A stretch of DNA of 64,000 nucleotides from Antrihabitans auranticaus (GCF_016481275.1 NZ_JAEMNW010000001.1:992001-1056000); one strand, 5' to 3'; positions 25,389-34,545 are shown, counted from the first letter of the stretch. Made by a program: numbers and translations. The notes: generated by a model not told the origin, from the sequence alone.

Positions 25389-26510
25389 CTATTTAGATGC
25401 TTCTGCTTTTTTGAACTTCTCGATATCTTCGGCAGTATTGCCAAAGGCCTCTGCCAAGCTCTTCTCTTCATCCGTAATTTTCACGTCGTCTTCAGATTCT
25501 CGACCAGTCCCTTTTTCGCCAGCTGTGATCGCTTTGTTTTCTGGGAGACCGTCTAGAACTTTCAGAATCTTCTCGCGCTGCGATTCGCTCGATGCCATCA
25601 AGAGATCGACAACATCACCAGTCTGGTCTTGTTTGATAGCGCCGCGACTGATGTGAGACTCAACTGAAGCCGTTAGCTTTGTCTTCAGTAATTCTTGCTG
25701 AGCCTCACGACCGGCCTTTGCATCTGCCTGGAGCTGTTTGACCTGAGCTGCACTAAGACCGTGAATCTTTGCGCTTGCCTCTTTTGTTAGATCGGGCTTG
25801 TTATTGCCGTTACTCTCTTCCTCTTCTTTGCTCTTGCTTTCCACATCCTCGGTGAGACCAAACTTCTTCAGTTCGTCCTCCGTTAGATCAGATTTGTGTT
25901 CGGCAAGAAAGGCCTTCTCATCGTCTGTGAGGTCTTCTGCGTTTTTGGCACGTAGTGCTGCGAGATCCATGTCTCCTCCTTCTTTGATTTGCTTATCACT
26001 TCCACCGGCGTCTTGAGACGCCATGACTGGCTGAAGCTTCTTGAATAATGGGGTGTTGGTCAGGCCAGCTCCGGACAATACGTTGTCTACGAAGACGCCC
26101 TCATTTTCTGGGTCTTCCCACGGAAAATCACGTGGGTTCCACTCCGGCGAGATGAACTTGTATTCTTCCTCCCGCAAAGCGCGAGAGCCCTCTTTTGTCC
26201 AGCGGACGTCACCCCAGAGTTCTGCGCCGTTATTCTCGAGCCGCAACCCCGTAATCCATCCAGCAGCCGGACCAGTAGTGTCATGTCCCTTGTTGATCGG
26301 GGCTTCGTAGGCTCCGTTCTTTTGCTTAACTAAGCCGATACCCTGGCCGAAATTTACGACCATTTGTGCTAGATCAGAAGTAGTGTGTTCGAATGCCCCG
26401 TGCCAAGGCGTATGCCAGTGTCCCGCACTGAGCAAGTGAATAGATTCAGGAGGATTACCGTCTGCGTCGGCTTTGATTGCAATAATGCGCTGGACTGCTT
26501 TATGGGCCAT
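25389..26510 (-). CDS. Mu I-like prohead protease with scaffold region
   Basis: A 373-residue protein. The N-terminal 165 residues match the Mu-like I protein: HLLSAGHWHTPWHGAFEHT, ATGPAAGWITGLRLE and YKFISPEWNPR. In Mu, the gene encodes both the maturation protease and, through its C-terminal part, the internal scaffold. Here too the C-terminal half is a charged coiled coil (residues about 180-373), consistent with a fused scaffold. Confidence 0.88.
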   Translation of the reverse strand: MAHKAVQRIIAIKADADGNPPESIHLLSAGHWHTPWHGAFEHTTSDLAQMVVNFGQGIGLVKQKNGAYEAPINKGHDTTGPAAGWITGLRLENNGAELWGDVRWTKEGSRALREEEYKFISPEWNPRDFPWEDPENEGVFVDNVLSGAGLTNTPLFKKLQPVMASQDAGGSDKQIKEGGDMDLAALRAKNAEDLTDDEKAFLAEHKSDLTEDELKKFGLTEDVESKSKEEEESNGNNKPDLTKEASAKIHGLSAAQVKQLQADAKAGREAQQELLKTKLTASVESHISRGAIKQDQTGDVVDLLMASSESQREKILKVLDGLPENKAITAGEKGTGRESEDDVKITDEEKSLAEAFGNTAEDIEKFKKAEASK

Positions 26511-26544
26511 ATGCCTCTAAATATGAAGTTGACTGCCTTTAAAG

Positions 26545-27339
26545 TCAATAGTTATAAATCAAACCGCAACGGCAGCGCGGGTGCGCAGACGGCCTATCCT
26601 TACCATTGCTGAAGGTTTTATCGATACGCACGGTCTCACCATCAATAGGAGCGCACAATGGACAAGCTCTCGCCAACGACTCCCACGTTTTGGTTTTCGC
26701 CCCGGTCTCGACAGCGAAATTCTTGAGCCCAGTCTGGTAAGCATTGACACTCTCGGTGTGAGCGACCAGCTCGGCGCGCACCGGATTATTCAGGACTTTG
26801 GAGATTCGATCGCGGGCGAGATCCACGCTCTCCCCCCGTGCGATGCTTTGCTTTATGGCCTCCCGAATTAAGTCACGTGACGTTTCGGTCATGCCCGTTA
26901 CCAGGCCAGCGACTTGGGTGCGTGCCGCTTCGAGCACTGACTTCGACAGGTTCGAGATCCCCAGGTCGATGCCGTAGGTCAGCTCGCCCGCCTGGCCGCC
27001 AGTGGCGACGATCAGGGTGATGGCGTCAATGACAGCGCGTTGGAGGTCGAGCTGCTCCTCTGCCCAGACAGGATCATCAGCGTTCAGTAGTGGGTTGCTG
27101 GCAGCCTTCAGCGATCCGGCGTACTGCGCCCAGTCCACGTAGTTCGGTGCGTTCCGGGAGAGACGAAACAGGTACTCGGCAACGTCTGACTCGAGCTGTG
27201 CCTCATGCGCCAGAAGCGCTTTGAACGTCTCACTATTGCGCTTGTAGCTAGGCTGCCAGTCTTCACTCGCACGTAGCCCTTGAGAGACCTCGCGACGAGC
27301 GTTAAGCAGCGATAGGCGATTCGTATCCGCTTGTGCCAT
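26545..27339 (-). CDS. Head morphogenesis protein, Mu gpF-like
   Basis: A 264-residue helical protein whose C-terminus carries the SPP1 gp7/MuF signature: VAHTESVNAYQTGLKNFAVE, then a cysteine-rich WESLARACPLCAPIDGETV and HPRCRCGLIY. It is a minor internal head protein that associates with the portal. The ATG at 27339 lies inside the portal gene end; a longer frame starts at 27384. It carries no C-terminal toxin domain. Confidence 0.9.
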   Translation of the reverse strand: MAQADTNRLSLLNARREVSQGLRASEDWQPSYKRNSETFKALLAHEAQLESDVAEYLFRLSRNAPNYVDWAQYAGSLKAASNPLLNADDPVWAEEQLDLQRAVIDAITLIVATGGQAGELTYGIDLGISNLSKSVLEAARTQVAGLVTGMTETSRDLIREAIKQSIARGESVDLARDRISKVLNNPVRAELVAHTESVNAYQTGLKNFAVETGAKTKTWESLARACPLCAPIDGETVRIDKTFSNGKDRPSAHPRCRCGLIYNY

Positions 27340-28672
27340 ATAACTTCTCGTTGAGGGCGACTTTGATCGCACGGGCGTGGTCAACGACGCTTGCCTGTTT
27401 GGTTTCGGCCTCGTCGAACTTCTCTACTTCGACAAGCTTTTTGTCCTTGCTGCTGTCGGTCTCCTCGGGTTTCTTTGCGGTGTAATCGATCTCAGCTAGT
27501 TCCTCGTCTTCAAGCTCCTGCCATCCGATCATCTTGCGGGTCGTGTTCTCATCTCCACCGCGGGGATGGATGACACCAGCTGTTACTAGCTTGCCGATCG
27601 CTTCGCTAAGTACAGGGATGTTGTCATCACTGATCTTGCCGACTCGAAGGGTCGGGTACTCACGACCACTGAAGTTCAGGTCAACCAGTTCCTTGACGAT
27701 GTGGTTTTGGATGACGTCAACGAAGAACTGAGCGGTGTTCTGGATGGACAGTTCAAACAGACGGCTGTGGTCTTCACTAGTTGACCGAGCACCCGAAGCG
27801 CCGGTGGAACCGAAATCGAGGAACTGAGTAAGGGTGTTGAGCAGGATCTGTCGGTTGTGGTGGTTGATCGAGGGTTCCGCATCTTTTAACGAACTCGCCT
27901 TTGGATCGAGGAATTGAACGATCCAGTCCACTGGGTGTTCGATGTAGGCCTGTTCGTGAGCACGGATGTTCTGTGCTGCCTTCCGTATCCGCTTCCTATC
28001 CTCAGCGTCCGCACCCTTTGGAACGGTGATGTCGACAACGCCCAGCGCGTGCTTCTCATGAGCAATAGCGTCAATCCTGTAGAGCTTGTCTTTGATGTAC
28101 CAGTGCTTGTAGGCAGGTCGAAGGATCGAGATTCCTCGGCAGTTGTCACCGCGCTGCTTACGAGTGAAGCGAACGATCTTCTCCACAGGGATTGAGTAGA
28201 ACTTGCCGTCCACTAGTTGGGTGATCCCAGGCTGTTCGTCCTCGGTGATCCACTTCTCGATCGTGGTCTGTTTGCGGTAGCCCAGCTTGGTCAGTCCGAT
28301 CAGCAGCTTGTTCTCGAATGTTATTGGCTCCAAGACCTTCTCGTGAACATCGTGGCCGTAGTCGAGGAATGTGAAGGCCTCGTCCTGGAACTGCTTCCAG
28401 TTGACCAGTTCAAATAGGCAGTGCTCCACGAAACGGGCAACGAACTTGTCCGCCTCATCATCAGATGCCGGATCGATCGTATAGTCAGCGCCGAATATCG
28501 GCTGCTTGATGGCTTCGAGTGTGCTGTTCACAGCTGCGTCGGCGCACATCTCGTCATAGATTCGTATGCCCCGATTGCCATCGAGCTTCATGTTAAATTC
28601 TTCGCCGGTAATAACCCCGCTGTTTATGGTAACGCCGGTCTTGCCAATTTCTTTTTGAGTTTTCTTTGTCAT
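27302..28672 (-). CDS. Portal protein (DUF935/Mu gp29-like)
   Basis: A 456-residue protein with the Mu-type portal pattern: EFNMKLDGNRGIRIYDEMCA, KQPIFGADYTIDPAS and FLDYGHDVHEKVLEPITF are recognisable. It forms the dodecameric ring for DNA entry and tail attachment. It lies between large terminase and MuF genes. Confidence 0.9.
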   Translation of the reverse strand: MTKKTQKEIGKTGVTINSGVITGEEFNMKLDGNRGIRIYDEMCADAAVNSTLEAIKQPIFGADYTIDPASDDEADKFVARFVEHCLFELVNWKQFQDEAFTFLDYGHDVHEKVLEPITFENKLLIGLTKLGYRKQTTIEKWITEDEQPGITQLVDGKFYSIPVEKIVRFTRKQRGDNCRGISILRPAYKHWYIKDKLYRIDAIAHEKHALGVVDITVPKGADAEDRKRIRKAAQNIRAHEQAYIEHPVDWIVQFLDPKASSLKDAEPSINHHNRQILLNTLTQFLDFGSTGASGARSTSEDHSRLFELSIQNTAQFFVDVIQNHIVKELVDLNFSGREYPTLRVGKISDDNIPVLSEAIGKLVTAGVIHPRGGDENTTRKMIGWQELEDEELAEIDYTAKKPEETDSSKDKKLVEVEKFDEAETKQASVVDHARAIKVALNEKLYGTSGYESPIAA

Positions 28673-28688
28673 CTAATTCAAAAATACG

Positions 28689-30080
28689 CTAAAAGTCTTC
28701 GTCTAGCAATCCTGAGGTAACGGTATCTTCTTCATCATCGTCTTCATAATCGAAACGTGAGACAGGCCGCAGAGCGACGTAGAGCGCCATAAGTACGGCG
28801 TCAAACAGGTCAGGGCTGACACCCAAACGCTTCTTGATCTGCTCTTTGCTCTCTACCTTCAACACTTTGTCCGTGATGTCGTAGTTGTGCGTCATGGCTT
28901 CCTTTTGAAGGTCCTTTAGGTAGGGACAGTCGCGGAAATGCTTGATGATGCCCATTTCTATTCCACGGGCGTACAGGTAGATCATCTGCGAACGAAGCTT
29001 GTCAAAGTTCAGCGGGACATCAGCCAGCCCAGGCAGTCCGATGCTCGGATCTGGCGCTGCGCCACTCATGAACTCGTATGGGTGAAGACCTTCGTCGATC
29101 AAATCCCCGACCATCCCCACACCGAGGCCGACCGCGTCGATGCCGGTGTTATCTATGCCGTATTCGTTCTCTGTAGCGTCATCGATCAACCACCGAGCCT
29201 GCTCAGGCAGTTCTACGCGTTCGTTCTTGTCCTTGACGATGGCAATATCGGCAATCGTTGTGCCGTACAGCAATGCACGCACAGAGCGGTCGACACCCTT
29301 CCACGCCACGTCGTAGCCCGCTGAGCGCTTTGCCGCTACGTCCAGCTCGGCGACGATGGATGTAGCCCATGATCGGGATTTGAAGAGCGAGTTCGATTCG
29401 TCGGCGTAGTTCCAGTTGTTGTAGAGATAGCGCTGTGTCCACCACTCAGGGTTCGTCTTAAGTGCGGCGATGTCCTGTTCAGAGAGCCAGCTATCTTCGA
29501 GATCGAACTCAATAACGGCGATGTTTGGTGGCAGGGTGCTGTTCTTCCAGCGGTCATAGAAGTGCTCCTTCGCCCAGCCGTCGTTCGGGTTCATGGTGAT
29601 GATCGAGATAGACGGTTGGCCGTGCTCGTTACGGCGTCCTTTACGCGATGTCGCTTGGATGAACATCTCGTACTCCAGTTCATCGGCTTCATCGATGTGA
29701 TTGCCTGTGGCGTTGATACCTTTAATTTTCTTGCCACCGCGGTCTTTCGTAGGGTCAGCCTCGACAAAAACGATCACTGACTTGTTTGGGAAGGTGAGCG
29801 TCTTGAGCTGCTGGTTGTACGTGTAGTCCTCACCATGGACGAATTCCATCTTGTCCGCCATCTCGAGGTACGACGGGATGATGGTTTTCATCGCAGTGCT
29901 TATGTTTTGGCGAAAGACAGGCCAATAGGTCTTCGGAAACTGATGAGCAATGGAGAGCACGATGTGCGCCGCAATGTCCGTCTTACCCGAGCCCACCACT
30001 CCCAGCAGTACGAGGATGTCGACAGTAGAGTCATTGACCCGCTGGACAGACTCAATCTGTTTCGGTTTCAGCTTCAGCAT
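28689..30080 (-). CDS. Terminase large subunit
   Basis: A 463-residue packaging motor. Walker A GVVGSGKTD lies near residues 27-35 and Walker B HIDEADEL near 130. The C-terminal nuclease domain begins around AGYDVAWKG with its conserved Asp, followed by NTGIDAVGLGVGMVGDL. An acidic tail follows. It hydrolyses ATP to pump DNA through the portal and cuts concatemers. Together with Mu-like head genes it suggests headful packaging, but end type cannot be read from sequence. Confidence 0.93.
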   Translation of the reverse strand: MLKLKPKQIESVQRVNDSTVDILVLLGVVGSGKTDIAAHIVLSIAHQFPKTYWPVFRQNISTAMKTIIPSYLEMADKMEFVHGEDYTYNQQLKTLTFPNKSVIVFVEADPTKDRGGKKIKGINATGNHIDEADELEYEMFIQATSRKGRRNEHGQPSISIITMNPNDGWAKEHFYDRWKNSTLPPNIAVIEFDLEDSWLSEQDIAALKTNPEWWTQRYLYNNWNYADESNSLFKSRSWATSIVAELDVAAKRSAGYDVAWKGVDRSVRALLYGTTIADIAIVKDKNERVELPEQARWLIDDATENEYGIDNTGIDAVGLGVGMVGDLIDEGLHPYEFMSGAAPDPSIGLPGLADVPLNFDKLRSQMIYLYARGIEMGIIKHFRDCPYLKDLQKEAMTHNYDITDKVLKVESKEQIKKRLGVSPDLFDAVLMALYVALRPVSRFDYEDDDEEDTVTSGLLDEDF

Positions 30081-30612
30081 CGTTGTTACCTCGCGCTGCG
30101 ATACTGCTTACGTATACCGGAGGCGCTTCAATACGCCTGCCGTCTGAGGTGTGGTCAAGCTCTTGGCGATCCCGCCAGTTGTCGTTGTTCTTTAACCAGA
30201 AGATTCCCGCCGATGCTGGACTCTCACCCTTGAGCATTCGGCGCTCGACATCTGCCGCGATTCGTCGCTTCGCGCTTTTTATAGCGTTGGAAAACAGGAT
30301 GTCGGAAGCTTCATCTGCATCAGGTGCGCGGTCGTCATACTTACCTGATTCATAGTCGATAAGAACGTCTCTAGTCGTGTTTAGCGTATAGGCGAGGCCG
30401 TTCACTGTGTAGGGTTCGCGTTCCGTGAAGTACTGTATTTCACTAACAAAGGTGGAGCCATCAGCGCGAGTCTCGATAATCTTTCGGGTGCTCAAGTGTG
30501 AATCACAGTTGCCGAAGTAAGCTTCGATCTTTTGGTTAAGCTCTTCGACAGTCTTAAACTTCAAAGGGCGACCGCCCAAATTCTTATCGTCTTGTTCGTT
30601 ATCGAGTGCCAT
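30052..30612 (-). CDS. Terminase small subunit
   Basis: A 186-residue protein overlapping the start of the large terminase. GGRPLKFKTVEELNQKIEAY and the following helical domain with YTVNGLAYTLNTTRDVLIDY match phage DNA-packaging (gp3-like) small subunits, which recognise the packaging site. I prefer ATG 30612; the frame extends to 30654 without better support. Confidence 0.8.
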   Translation of the reverse strand: MALDNEQDDKNLGGRPLKFKTVEELNQKIEAYFGNCDSHLSTRKIIETRADGSTFVSEIQYFTEREPYTVNGLAYTLNTTRDVLIDYESGKYDDRAPDADEASDILFSNAIKSAKRRIAADVERRMLKGESPASAGIFWLKNNDNWRDRQELDHTSDGRRIEAPPVYVSSIAARGNNDAEAETETD

Positions 30613-30696
30613 ATACCAACAGTTATTGCACAAACCGTTCGGAAAGTCCACCATTCATTGACTTAACATTCAATTTGTGAGATTATTAAAGTAGAT

Positions 30697-31101
30697 ATGA
30701 AAGTACGAACCAAAGCCATCTCATTAATTGTTCCAATAGCCATCATTGGCGTTTTAGTAGCCGCTAATCCAGCTTCAACAGCTCGCAACGATAACCAGAC
30801 CGGAAACGACGTTAACGGCCTTCCTGCGCCGTCTCTGACGGTCTTAGCGAGTGATCCAGCAGCACCAATCGCTGATGCTGAGAACGGTGAGCCGCGAACC
30901 GTCGACACTTCTGCGCCGGTAGATCCTGAAACTCCAACTGAGCCTGAAGTTGTTGAGCCGGTGGAGGAACCAGTTATCGATCCCACACCCGTCTACACCA
31001 CTACCGCGGCCTCACCAGCGCCAGCATCAAATGAAGATCGCACTCCAGTGAGTGCTCCTGCCGATAGTGACATCGTTCGTTCTACAACGGCTAGCTTCTA
31101 G
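30697..31101 (+). CDS. Secreted Pro/Thr-rich protein on the opposite strand (putative moron)
   Basis: A 134-residue protein with an N-terminal signal peptide (basic start, hydrophobic stretch of about residues 7-24, likely cleavage near AANPAS-A). The rest is disordered, rich in Pro, Thr, Glu and Ala (PVDPETPTEPEVVEPVEEP). It is the only rightward gene within a 28-kb leftward block, so it has its own promoter and is probably expressed in the lysogen. Pro/Glu-rich secreted proteins may span the actinobacterial envelope. Function unknown. Confidence 0.65.
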   Translation: MKVRTKAISLIVPIAIIGVLVAANPASTARNDNQTGNDVNGLPAPSLTVLASDPAAPIADAENGEPRTVDTSAPVDPETPTEPEVVEPVEEPVIDPTPVYTTTAASPAPASNEDRTPVSAPADSDIVRSTTASF

Positions 31102-31104
31102 CCC

Positions 31105-31197
31105 TTAACGATCTTCAATCCAACACGCTCGAAGGCGCTCTAGTTCAGTTATCAGCCAGGAGATCAGCTGCTTCCCTGGTGCGGATCTCGTTGCCAT
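31105..31197 (-). CDS. 30-residue ORF coupled to the ArdC-like gene
   Basis: The ATG overlaps the stop of the ArdC-like gene as TAATG, and the frame gives a 30-residue basic helical peptide. Translational coupling supports it; length and lack of homology argue caution. Confidence 0.35.
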   Translation of the reverse strand: MATRSAPGKQLISWLITELERLRACWIEDR

Positions 31198-31985
31198 TAT
31201 TCTTCCTCCGCTGGCTCTTCACGGCCAGCCTTCAATATCTTGTCGACGCCAGTAAATATCTGACGGATAGCCAGCGCTGGCGGTACTTCGCCCTGGAGCC
31301 ACGTCTGTATGTAGGCCCGCGTCTCAGCCATGTCCATATGGTCGGCCATCTCCAGCTCGTTGGCTGTCAGTAGTGCGGTGCCCTCGGCCTGGAACTCGAA
31401 CAGCCCACGATGAAGCTGGTACTCGTGCTCGAACTCATCGGCGGTGTGCCCCAGGACGACATGACCAAACTCGTGGAACAGCGTCTTTTCGGGATACCTC
31501 GCTACAGGTGAAACGGCGATCTCTCGTCCGATGCTGTAGCCCTGGACGTTGCCGTCCATCAGCTCAAAAGGAACTTGGGTGATTGCCAGTCGGGCGAGCG
31601 CACGTTCCTTAGACCACGTCGGAGGTTCGTACGGCGGTAGGTCGTCGCCTTCGGTTTCAGAGACTGTGAATAGGCAGTTGACGTACTTGAAGCCACGGAC
31701 TCTCATTTCGTCCTGGCCAAGCTCGTTTTGATACTTGTACGCGATGGGCCGAAGTATGGCTTTGGCCTTGCTGCCCTTGATGACCTGGCGTCCTAGTGTC
31801 TGCCATCGCTTATAGGTGGCAACTGGCTCACGGACGCCCTGTTGAGCAAGGATGATCTGGTTGAGGAAGCTGTAGTTGTAAAAGCGGTTGTATGTGCCGC
31901 CCATCGAGCCAGGCACGGTGAGCGCCGTCTCTAGGAGTTCTGCCCACTCGATTTCTTTAGCTGGTGAGACAAGTCGTTCAGGCAT
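31197..31985 (-). CDS. ArdC-like antirestriction protein with zincin motif
   Basis: A 262-residue protein. The N-terminal half resembles the ArdC single-strand DNA-binding domain (FYNYSFLNQIILAQQG, then a GRQVIKGSKAKAI segment). The C-terminal half is a metallopeptidase-like domain with FHEFGHVVLGH, the zinc-binding H-E-x-x-H. ArdC proteins protect incoming DNA from host restriction during conjugation and infection. Its presence with a TraG-like ATPase again points to conjugative-element relatives. The ATG is preferred over two preceding GTG codons. Confidence 0.85.
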   Translation of the reverse strand: MPERLVSPAKEIEWAELLETALTVPGSMGGTYNRFYNYSFLNQIILAQQGVREPVATYKRWQTLGRQVIKGSKAKAILRPIAYKYQNELGQDEMRVRGFKYVNCLFTVSETEGDDLPPYEPPTWSKERALARLAITQVPFELMDGNVQGYSIGREIAVSPVARYPEKTLFHEFGHVVLGHTADEFEHEYQLHRGLFEFQAEGTALLTANELEMADHMDMAETRAYIQTWLQGEVPPALAIRQIFTGVDKILKAGREEPAEEE

Positions 31986-32024
31986 CACCACCCTCGGGCC
32001 ACGAGTTGATGGGGGTATTAGCGG

Positions 32025-32426
32025 TCATGACTTACTTCCCAGCTTAGACATTGGTTTCAAGAGTTCTATATCATCATCAGATGGCCGTCCTCCTTCATGG
32101 AATAGACGCCACATCGTCACGATGCCAGGTTTGTTCATAACTTTCGCGAGCCACTCGCAAATAAACCTAGGTTCTTCTGTCGCGATGTCAATAGCAGTAA
32201 CGTATCTACCCCAGTCTTCAATATAGGAAGTGACTTGCAAATCGCGATATGTCTTACCGTAACGGAGACGTTTGACACCTGGAGTATCCATAGCAAGGAA
32301 TCTACTATCACCTCTATCGGACCACGCAAAATATGCCGCAATGTCTTCATCCGTTGGTACGACCTTGCTTGTGTGGTAGTACATGATCGTCTTCAAGTCC
32401 AGCTGTTGTTTATTAGTAAGTCTCAT
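32025..32426 (-). CDS. Hypothetical protein
   Basis: A 133-residue soluble protein with mixed charge, coupled to a 32-residue ORF upstream by an ATGA overlap. No domain recognised. Member of the leftward row of small early or accessory genes. Confidence 0.6.
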   Translation of the reverse strand: MRLTNKQQLDLKTIMYYHTSKVVPTDEDIAAYFAWSDRGDSRFLAMDTPGVKRLRYGKTYRDLQVTSYIEDWGRYVTAIDIATEEPRFICEWLAKVMNKPGIVTMWRLFHEGGRPSDDDIELLKPMSKLGSKS

Positions 32427-32521
32427 CTCACCTCGTTGGCAATTCTTGGTTGCCGAACACTCATATTATTTAGTATCTCGTCACGCTTCTGCTGGTAGGT
32501 TTGGTGATTCATTTCGGTCAT
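32423..32521 (-). CDS. 32-residue ORF with strong ribosome binding site
   Basis: Starts MTEMNHQTYQQKRDEILNNM. GGGAGGA lies just upstream of the ATG, and the TGA overlaps the next start (ATGA). The perfect spacing makes this a likely real small gene, either a micro-protein or a translational coupler. Confidence 0.55.
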   Translation of the reverse strand: MTEMNHQTYQQKRDEILNNMSVRQPRIANEVR

Positions 32522-32529
32522 AGTCCTCC

Positions 32530-32889
32530 CTAGTGCCAGTGGTTAATGAATATATAGTCACAGATCGGTCGATAGCCCATGATCTTCTCTAGCTGGTCGA
32601 CCACTTCCTTTTGACGGTCTTTGTTGATAGCCGTATTGAACAGGTCAGAGAGCTTGGTAGGGCCGGACGACAGGAACATTTCATCATCGTCGAATCTCGC
32701 TATGATCGTCCCCGCGACCGCGTAGCCACCGTTCATTCCATCAGACAATATGCCTACCTTGCCTGGTTCCCTGGCGTAAAAGATGTCAAGTTCTTCGGAG
32801 CGCTGCTCGTCCTCACCCTCAATAGATTTGTAGTGTGGGTATTGGATTTCGACTCCGTACATGATTAGTTTTGTGTTACGAACGCTCAT
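32530..32889 (-). CDS. Hypothetical protein
   Basis: A 119-residue soluble protein, Asp/Glu-rich, overlapping the 3' end of the zinc-ribbon gene upstream. No family recognised; operon position only. Confidence 0.55.
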   Translation of the reverse strand: MSVRNTKLIMYGVEIQYPHYKSIEGEDEQRSEELDIFYAREPGKVGILSDGMNGGYAVAGTIIARFDDDEMFLSSGPTKLSDLFNTAINKDRQKEVVDQLEKIMGYRPICDYIFINHWH

Positions 32890-33148
32890 CACCTTCTCCT
32901 TTCATTAGGGCGACCTCTCTCAACTCGTTATCAACCATGCGCGTGACGCACAGGTCACAGATGTCATATTCTTTGCCCGTTCGGTCTACCAGATTCATGA
33001 ACCAGTTCGTTAATTTTCTCTCCGGAGATCTGCCAGCCTTCGCGCTTCTCCAGAAGACATAAAGCCAACTACCTTTACATTTCTTACCGCATATGTCGCA
33101 TATAGTTACGCGGCTCAGCACTTGCGTGTATTCAGTTTTTGATGTCAT
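32876..33148 (-). CDS. Small zinc-finger-like protein
   Basis: A 90-residue protein with two CxxC pairs (CDICGKKC and CDLC) about 45 residues apart, enough to bind one zinc. It overlaps its neighbours by a few bases at both ends. Possibly a nucleic-acid or protein-binding accessory factor. Confidence 0.6.
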   Translation of the reverse strand: MTSKTEYTQVLSRVTICDICGKKCKGSWLYVFWRSAKAGRSPERKLTNWFMNLVDRTGKEYDICDLCVTRMVDNELREVALMKGEGDERS

Positions 33149-33564
33149 GATTTGGGACCTTTCATTAGGGCGGCTTTTTGTTGCTCTAACTCGGTGAGTG
33201 TCGGTATAGGTGCCGGATGACGGCTAGGCTTTGATTCGCCGTCCCAAGTCATCACCTCGTACATCGACGAATTCCAATTATCACCGAAGTAGTAGACCAT
33301 CTCCTGCTCGATACGTTTCGATGCCTTCTCGCCCATCGCGTAGTAGCTGTTATCCCACAGGCTATCCAATATCTTTGCCACACCGATAAGTTGTCCCTTA
33401 CGCTTCCCCTCTATCTCCACTATTGCTTGGTGGTGGGCGACGTATGCCTCGCATGATTTACACAGATCGCGGGTGCTTATGAACTGACGGCCGCAACACA
33501 GACACCTGGGAATATCGCCAGTCGAGATCGTTCCTGGCTGTGCTTCTGTACTAGGAGGGGTCAT
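33145..33564 (-). CDS. Hypothetical protein with zinc ribbon
   Basis: A 139-residue protein. CLCCGRQF and CKSC near residues 22-45 form a zinc-ribbon-like knuckle; the rest is helical. Overlaps both adjacent genes by four bases, a tight translational chain with the J-domain gene. Confidence 0.6.
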   Translation of the reverse strand: MTPPSTEAQPGTISTGDIPRCLCCGRQFISTRDLCKSCEAYVAHHQAIVEIEGKRKGQLIGVAKILDSLWDNSYYAMGEKASKRIEQEMVYYFGDNWNSSMYEVMTWDGESKPSRHPAPIPTLTELEQQKAALMKGPKS

Positions 33565-34148
33565 GACTTAGCTCCAGACTCTGCAAAAGCCTTCTGTACT
33601 TCATGGAATTTCCTCTCGTCACCTCCTTGATCGGGATGATGCTTCATAAGCATTGATCGATATGCTGCCTTTATCGTCTCAGGGCTAGCATCAGGAGAGA
33701 CTTCCAACACCTCGTGCCAAATTCGCGATTGATAAGGCGTGACAATAGTGGCCGCCGGTAAAGCCTTAAAACCACGAAATGCCGCATTAACCATCTCCTT
33801 CGCACCCCAGCGTTCAAGGCCCCGTAGCGCTTCTACAGTCCTCTCTATTGCTCGCATGTTTTCCGCGACTGATGACCACTTGTCGCATGGGATACATTGC
33901 TGCTCTCCACTGAGGACAAAATAGACGGCCACACCCTTATCTTCTGGTGGCCTACGGCTCGCATACGGCTGGCCGTCTTGCCGGAGTTCAATGTTGGTCG
34001 ACAATACGACTTCACGCGCGCCTAGAAGCGCCAGCTCCCGTCGTATGCCTCGTTGCGCCTTGTCCTGGGTCACTTTAAACTGCGATTGTTTAGGACGCTC
34101 TGTGCGCGGCCAATGAGCTGGCCATTGTAGTGGGTACGCCTCAATCAT
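33561..34148 (-). CDS. J-domain (DnaJ-like) protein
   Basis: A 195-residue protein with a C-terminal J domain (about residues 135-193): WHEVLEVSPDASPETIKAAY, the HPD motif in KHHPDQGG, and FHEVQKAF. J domains stimulate the ATPase of Hsp70 (DnaK). The N-terminal 125 residues, with a short CIPC knuckle, probably bind a client. Phage J-proteins can divert host DnaK to replication or assembly; the client here is unknown. Confidence 0.85.
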   Translation of the reverse strand: MIEAYPLQWPAHWPRTERPKQSQFKVTQDKAQRGIRRELALLGAREVVLSTNIELRQDGQPYASRRPPEDKGVAVYFVLSGEQQCIPCDKWSSVAENMRAIERTVEALRGLERWGAKEMVNAAFRGFKALPAATIVTPYQSRIWHEVLEVSPDASPETIKAAYRSMLMKHHPDQGGDERKFHEVQKAFAESGAKS

Positions 34149-34486
34149 CTTTTCACTCCTTTCCGTTCTTCTCCATTAAGTACTAATTTGGCCTCTAACT
34201 CCTTAGCACGTCTCGCGAGATGTCCGACAACATATGACATTTGACTAGCAAAATCCTGGTCATCACGCTCATCGTCGCTTGCTGTTATAGCTGACACCAC
34301 TTCATCCAGCCGTTCCTGCACCATTAGGCGCTGTATGGCTGCTTTGGCTTCGCAGTCAATGCGAGTAAGTGTTCCAGTAGTAATTGCACGCCCGTGCCCA
34401 TACTCGTCCTGTATTAGCTCAGCAACCTTGGAACGGTAAACAAACAGTATTTCGTCTATTGCGGGTAGTGTCTCTTTAGTGCTCAT
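34145..34486 (-). CDS. Hypothetical helical protein
   Basis: A 113-residue charged helical protein starting at ATG 34486 behind a GGAAGAGG ribosome binding site; the upstream extension to 34576 overlaps the next gene and is rejected. Overlaps the J-domain gene start by four bases. Confidence 0.6.
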   Translation of the reverse strand: MSTKETLPAIDEILFVYRSKVAELIQDEYGHGRAITTGTLTRIDCEAKAAIQRLMVQERLDEVVSAITASDDERDDQDFASQMSYVVGHLARRAKELEAKLVLNGEERKGVKR

Positions 34487-34545
34487 TGACTCGGCCTCTT
34501 CCTTCTCGTGTTCGTTAATGAAACAGACTTCACTCGTATGAATAA

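Noticed and set aside
26545-27339. Toxin domain on the MuF protein
   Set aside because: The protein ends shortly after the MuF signature with no extra C-terminal domain.
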